From the NCBI RefSeq assembly GCF_023078355.1, contig NZ_CP095552.1, positions 4,526,001-4,590,000 on the forward strand: a stretch of DNA of 64,000 nt, in the 5' to 3' direction. A model generated the notes under the pieces. That model ran no database searches and was not told the DNA's origin. It saw only the letters and a list, made by a program, of their open reading frames with translations. Positions 63,250 through 64,000 of the stretch are shown here, piece after piece (within the stretch, counting starts at the first letter, position 1; every line of letters begins with the position of its first letter). Position numbers and translations under genes: made by a program. Source of the stretch: Gordonia hongkongensis (GTDB lineage Bacteria > Actinomycetota > Actinomycetes > Mycobacteriales > Mycobacteriaceae).

Positions 63250-63266
63250 TAGACGTAACTGTCAGA
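63250..63266 (-). promoter_or_regulatory. TCTGACA box 15, upstream of ferredoxin/reductase gene
   Basis: On the minus strand TCTGACAGTTACGTCTA; the left half is perfect, the right weak. It lies 18 bases before the GTG of the ferredoxin-reductase fusion and next to its GGAGG ribosome site. Confidence 0.5.
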
Positions 63267-63284
63267 TATTGGAGGTTGACTCAC

Positions 63285-64000
63285 GTGGCTTTTGTGATCC
63301 TGCAAGCTTGTTGCAACGACGCATCGTGCGTCGATGTCTGCCCGGTCAACTGCATCCACCCAACGCCTGACGAACCGGACTTCATGCGGACCGAGATGCT
63401 GCACATCGACCCGCAGACATGCATCGACTGCGGCGCATGTGTGGAGGCCTGCCCCGTCGACGCGATCAAGGCCGAGGACGAACTGGACGACCCGGAGCTC
63501 CCGTTCATCGAGCTCAATGCCGATTACTTCGAACAGCACCCCCTGCAGTCCGGACAACTCGACGTCCCGAAACCGTTGTGGCGCAAAGCGGATTTCTCGG
63601 ATATGCGCGTGGCCATCGTCGGTTCGGGACCGGCCGCGTTCTACGCGGCCGCCGAGCTGATCTCGCTGAAGGGCGTTCAGGTCGACATGTTCGAGCGCCT
63701 GCTCACGCCGTACGGACTGGTGCGCTCAGGGGTCGCCCCCGACCATCCCGGCACGAAGGCGGTCACCGACATCTTCCGGACACTGGAGCGCCGCAAGAAC
63801 TTCAGGCTGCACCTCGGAGTCGAGATCGGCGTCGATCTGACGCACGAGGAGCTGCTCGCCCACAACCACGCGGTCATCTACGCGGTGGGAGCGTCGTCGG
63901 ACCGTCGCCTGGGCATCCCCGGCGAGGACCTCCCGGGCAGTCATACCGCCACCGAGTTCGTCGGCTGGTACAACGGCCACCCCGACTACGCGGACCGGAC
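63285..64000 (+). CDS. Ferredoxin / ferredoxin-NADP reductase fusion (FprB-like), cut by window end
   Basis: The first 238 residues are visible. Residues of about 1-75 form a two-cluster ferredoxin domain: C-x4-C-x3-C-P near the start and C-x2-C-x3-C-x3-C-P in [20 protein letters not shown]. From about residue 108 the adrenodoxin-reductase-like part begins with the FAD motif [17 protein letters not shown]. This order matches mycobacterial FprB. It should pass electrons from NADPH to ferredoxins for the P450 or Rieske enzymes. The start is a GTG at 63285 with GGAGG (63271-63275). Confidence 0.9.
   Translation, partial: MAFVILQACCNDASCVDVCPVNCIHPTPDEPDFMRTEMLHIDPQTCIDCGACVEACPVDAIKAEDELDDPELPFIELNADYFEQHPLQSGQLDVPKPLWRKADFSDMRVAIVGSGPAAFYAAAELISLKGVQVDMFERLLTPYGLVRSGVAPDHPGTKAVTDIFRTLERRKNFRLHLGVEIGVDLTHEELLAHNHAVIYAVGASSDRRLGIPGEDLPGSHTATEFVGWYNGHPDYADR

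Noticed and set aside
1..64000. tRNA, rRNA, CRISPR array, prophage or plasmid features
   Set aside because: I looked for tRNA-like arms, regularly spaced repeats, integrase genes and replication genes and saw none. The only mobile element is the IS30 copy.

Overview
The window comes from a high-GC actinobacterium of the Gordonia/Rhodococcus/Mycobacterium type. The evidence is an IdeR-like iron box, F420-type luciferase-like oxidoreductases, an NDMA-type alcohol dehydrogenase, a C-x2-H-x2-C 3Fe-4S ferredoxin of the kind paired with mycobacterial P450s, an FprB-like ferredoxin/reductase fusion, a FadE34-like fused acyl-CoA dehydrogenase and an Mce3R-like double TetR regulator. No rRNA, tRNA or CRISPR array was seen. 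Layout: 0-7 kb holds general genes (LysR regulator, two crotonase-family enzymes, a siderophore-interacting protein with an iron box, a short-chain dehydrogenase (SDR) with a MarR regulator, and a divergent 14-TM drug exporter). From about 7 kb to the right edge almost every gene belongs to CoA-thioester or aromatic-ring catabolism. A 16-kb minus-strand run (26.1 to 10.6 kb) carries an SCPx-type thiolase, a DUF35 partner, Rieske dioxygenase alpha and beta subunits, two CoA ligases and a beta-oxidation set. Divergent from it (26.3-34.1 kb) is a plus-strand run: meta-cleavage hydrolase, hydratase and aldolase, then two acyl-CoA dehydrogenases, another thiolase, a CoA ligase and a ferredoxin. An IS30-family element sits at 34.5-36.0 kb. 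To its right are P450, PaaG-like, DUF35 and SDR genes; an amidohydrolase operon; a third thiolase/DUF35 pair; a CoA-transferase; alcohol and aldehyde dehydrogenases; an APH-like kinase with two MaoC proteins and the double TetR regulator; a fused acyl-CoA dehydrogenase with a CoA-transferase; a CoA ligase with an alpha-methylacyl-CoA racemase; and an MhpB-like extradiol dioxygenase divergent from the ferredoxin/reductase fusion. How they may work together (inference): P450, alcohol and aldehyde dehydrogenases oxidise an alkyl group to an acid; CoA ligases activate it; the racemase and acyl-CoA dehydrogenases, hydratases, SDRs and thiolases shorten a branched side chain; the Rieske enzyme plus SCPx/DUF35 remove the remaining acyl group from the ring, as in the ibuprofen (ipf) pathway; and the extradiol enzyme, hydrolase, hydratase and aldolase open and dismantle the ring. 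The substrate is not shown by the sequence. Two signals stand out. First, a TCTGACA-N3-5-TGTCA-like box occurs in front of nearly every catabolic operon between 8.4 and 63.3 kb, including one over the start of the double TetR gene, which suggests one regulon. Second, six otherwise well-conserved genes are broken by single-base shifts, mostly in G or C runs, which points to base-calling errors more than to gene decay.
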